Source: an uncultured Prevotellaceae bacterium
GTDB taxonomy: Bacteria; Bacteroidota; Bacteroidia; Bacteroidales; Bacteroidaceae
Reading direction: 5' to 3'
Length of the DNA stretch: 6,127 bases
Assembly: GCA_900557555.1 (NCBI GenBank)
Contig: USTH01000061.1
Location: 1 to 6,127 of the forward strand
Shown here piece by piece: positions 6,075 to 6,127 of this stretch. Both the position numbers and the translations under genes were made by a program. A model generated the notes under the pieces. The model had not been told where the DNA came from, made no database searches, and saw only the letters and a list, made by a program, of their open reading frames with translations. Positions within the stretch are counted from its first letter, which is position 1. Every line of letters starts with the position of its first letter.

Positions 6075-6127
6075 TCTTTCCCTAGAAAAAGTTGACTCGC
6101 AAAATCAACAATTATGTGGAAGTACAA

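Overview
The window looks like chromosomal DNA from a member of the Bacteroidales, probably a gut or oral Prevotella- or Muribaculaceae-like organism. Three things point there. The candidate promoters fit the Bacteroidetes -7 consensus TAnnTTTG rather than a sigma-70 box. Start codons lack Shine-Dalgarno sequences and follow AT-rich leaders. The proteins are types common in that group: a seven-helix membrane protein fused to an AraC-type DNA-binding domain, and a lipoprotein with acidic residues right after its lipid-anchored cysteine. The genus call is a guess.

From left to right: (1) positions 1-199 hold the start of a leftward transposase gene of IS1634/IS4 type, cut by the window edge, with a 40-bp near-perfect palindrome just upstream. 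(2) Positions 200-568 are non-coding and contain that palindrome, a palindromic repeat (copy A, 373-410) and the pnp terminator. (3) Positions 569-2794 on the minus strand encode a complete polynucleotide phosphorylase (pnp). (4) Positions 2795-3164 are a divergent intergenic region with candidate promoters for pnp and for the regulator. (5) Positions 3165-4298 encode the 7TM-AraC regulator. (6) Positions 4299-4463 are a short intergenic region dense in inverted and direct repeats, with a -7 box. (7) Positions 4464-5846 encode a DUF1254/DUF1214 lipoprotein of unknown function. (8) Positions 5847-6127 hold a terminator and copy B of the palindromic repeat, inverted relative to copy A.

pnp is a housekeeping gene for RNA turnover. 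The regulator and the lipoprotein are co-oriented and may form a small sense-and-respond pair: three GGTGTTAG motifs at about two-turn spacing lie between them, ahead of the lipoprotein promoter. The whole segment lies between inverted repeat copies A and B, which match at 24 of 26 positions. That resembles the edges of a pair of insertion sequences, or a dispersed intergenic repeat family. No RNA gene, CRISPR array or complete mobile element is visible. Most of the window is ordinary. The points worth a second look are the repeat pair, the palindrome before the transposase, and the operator-like array before the lipoprotein gene.
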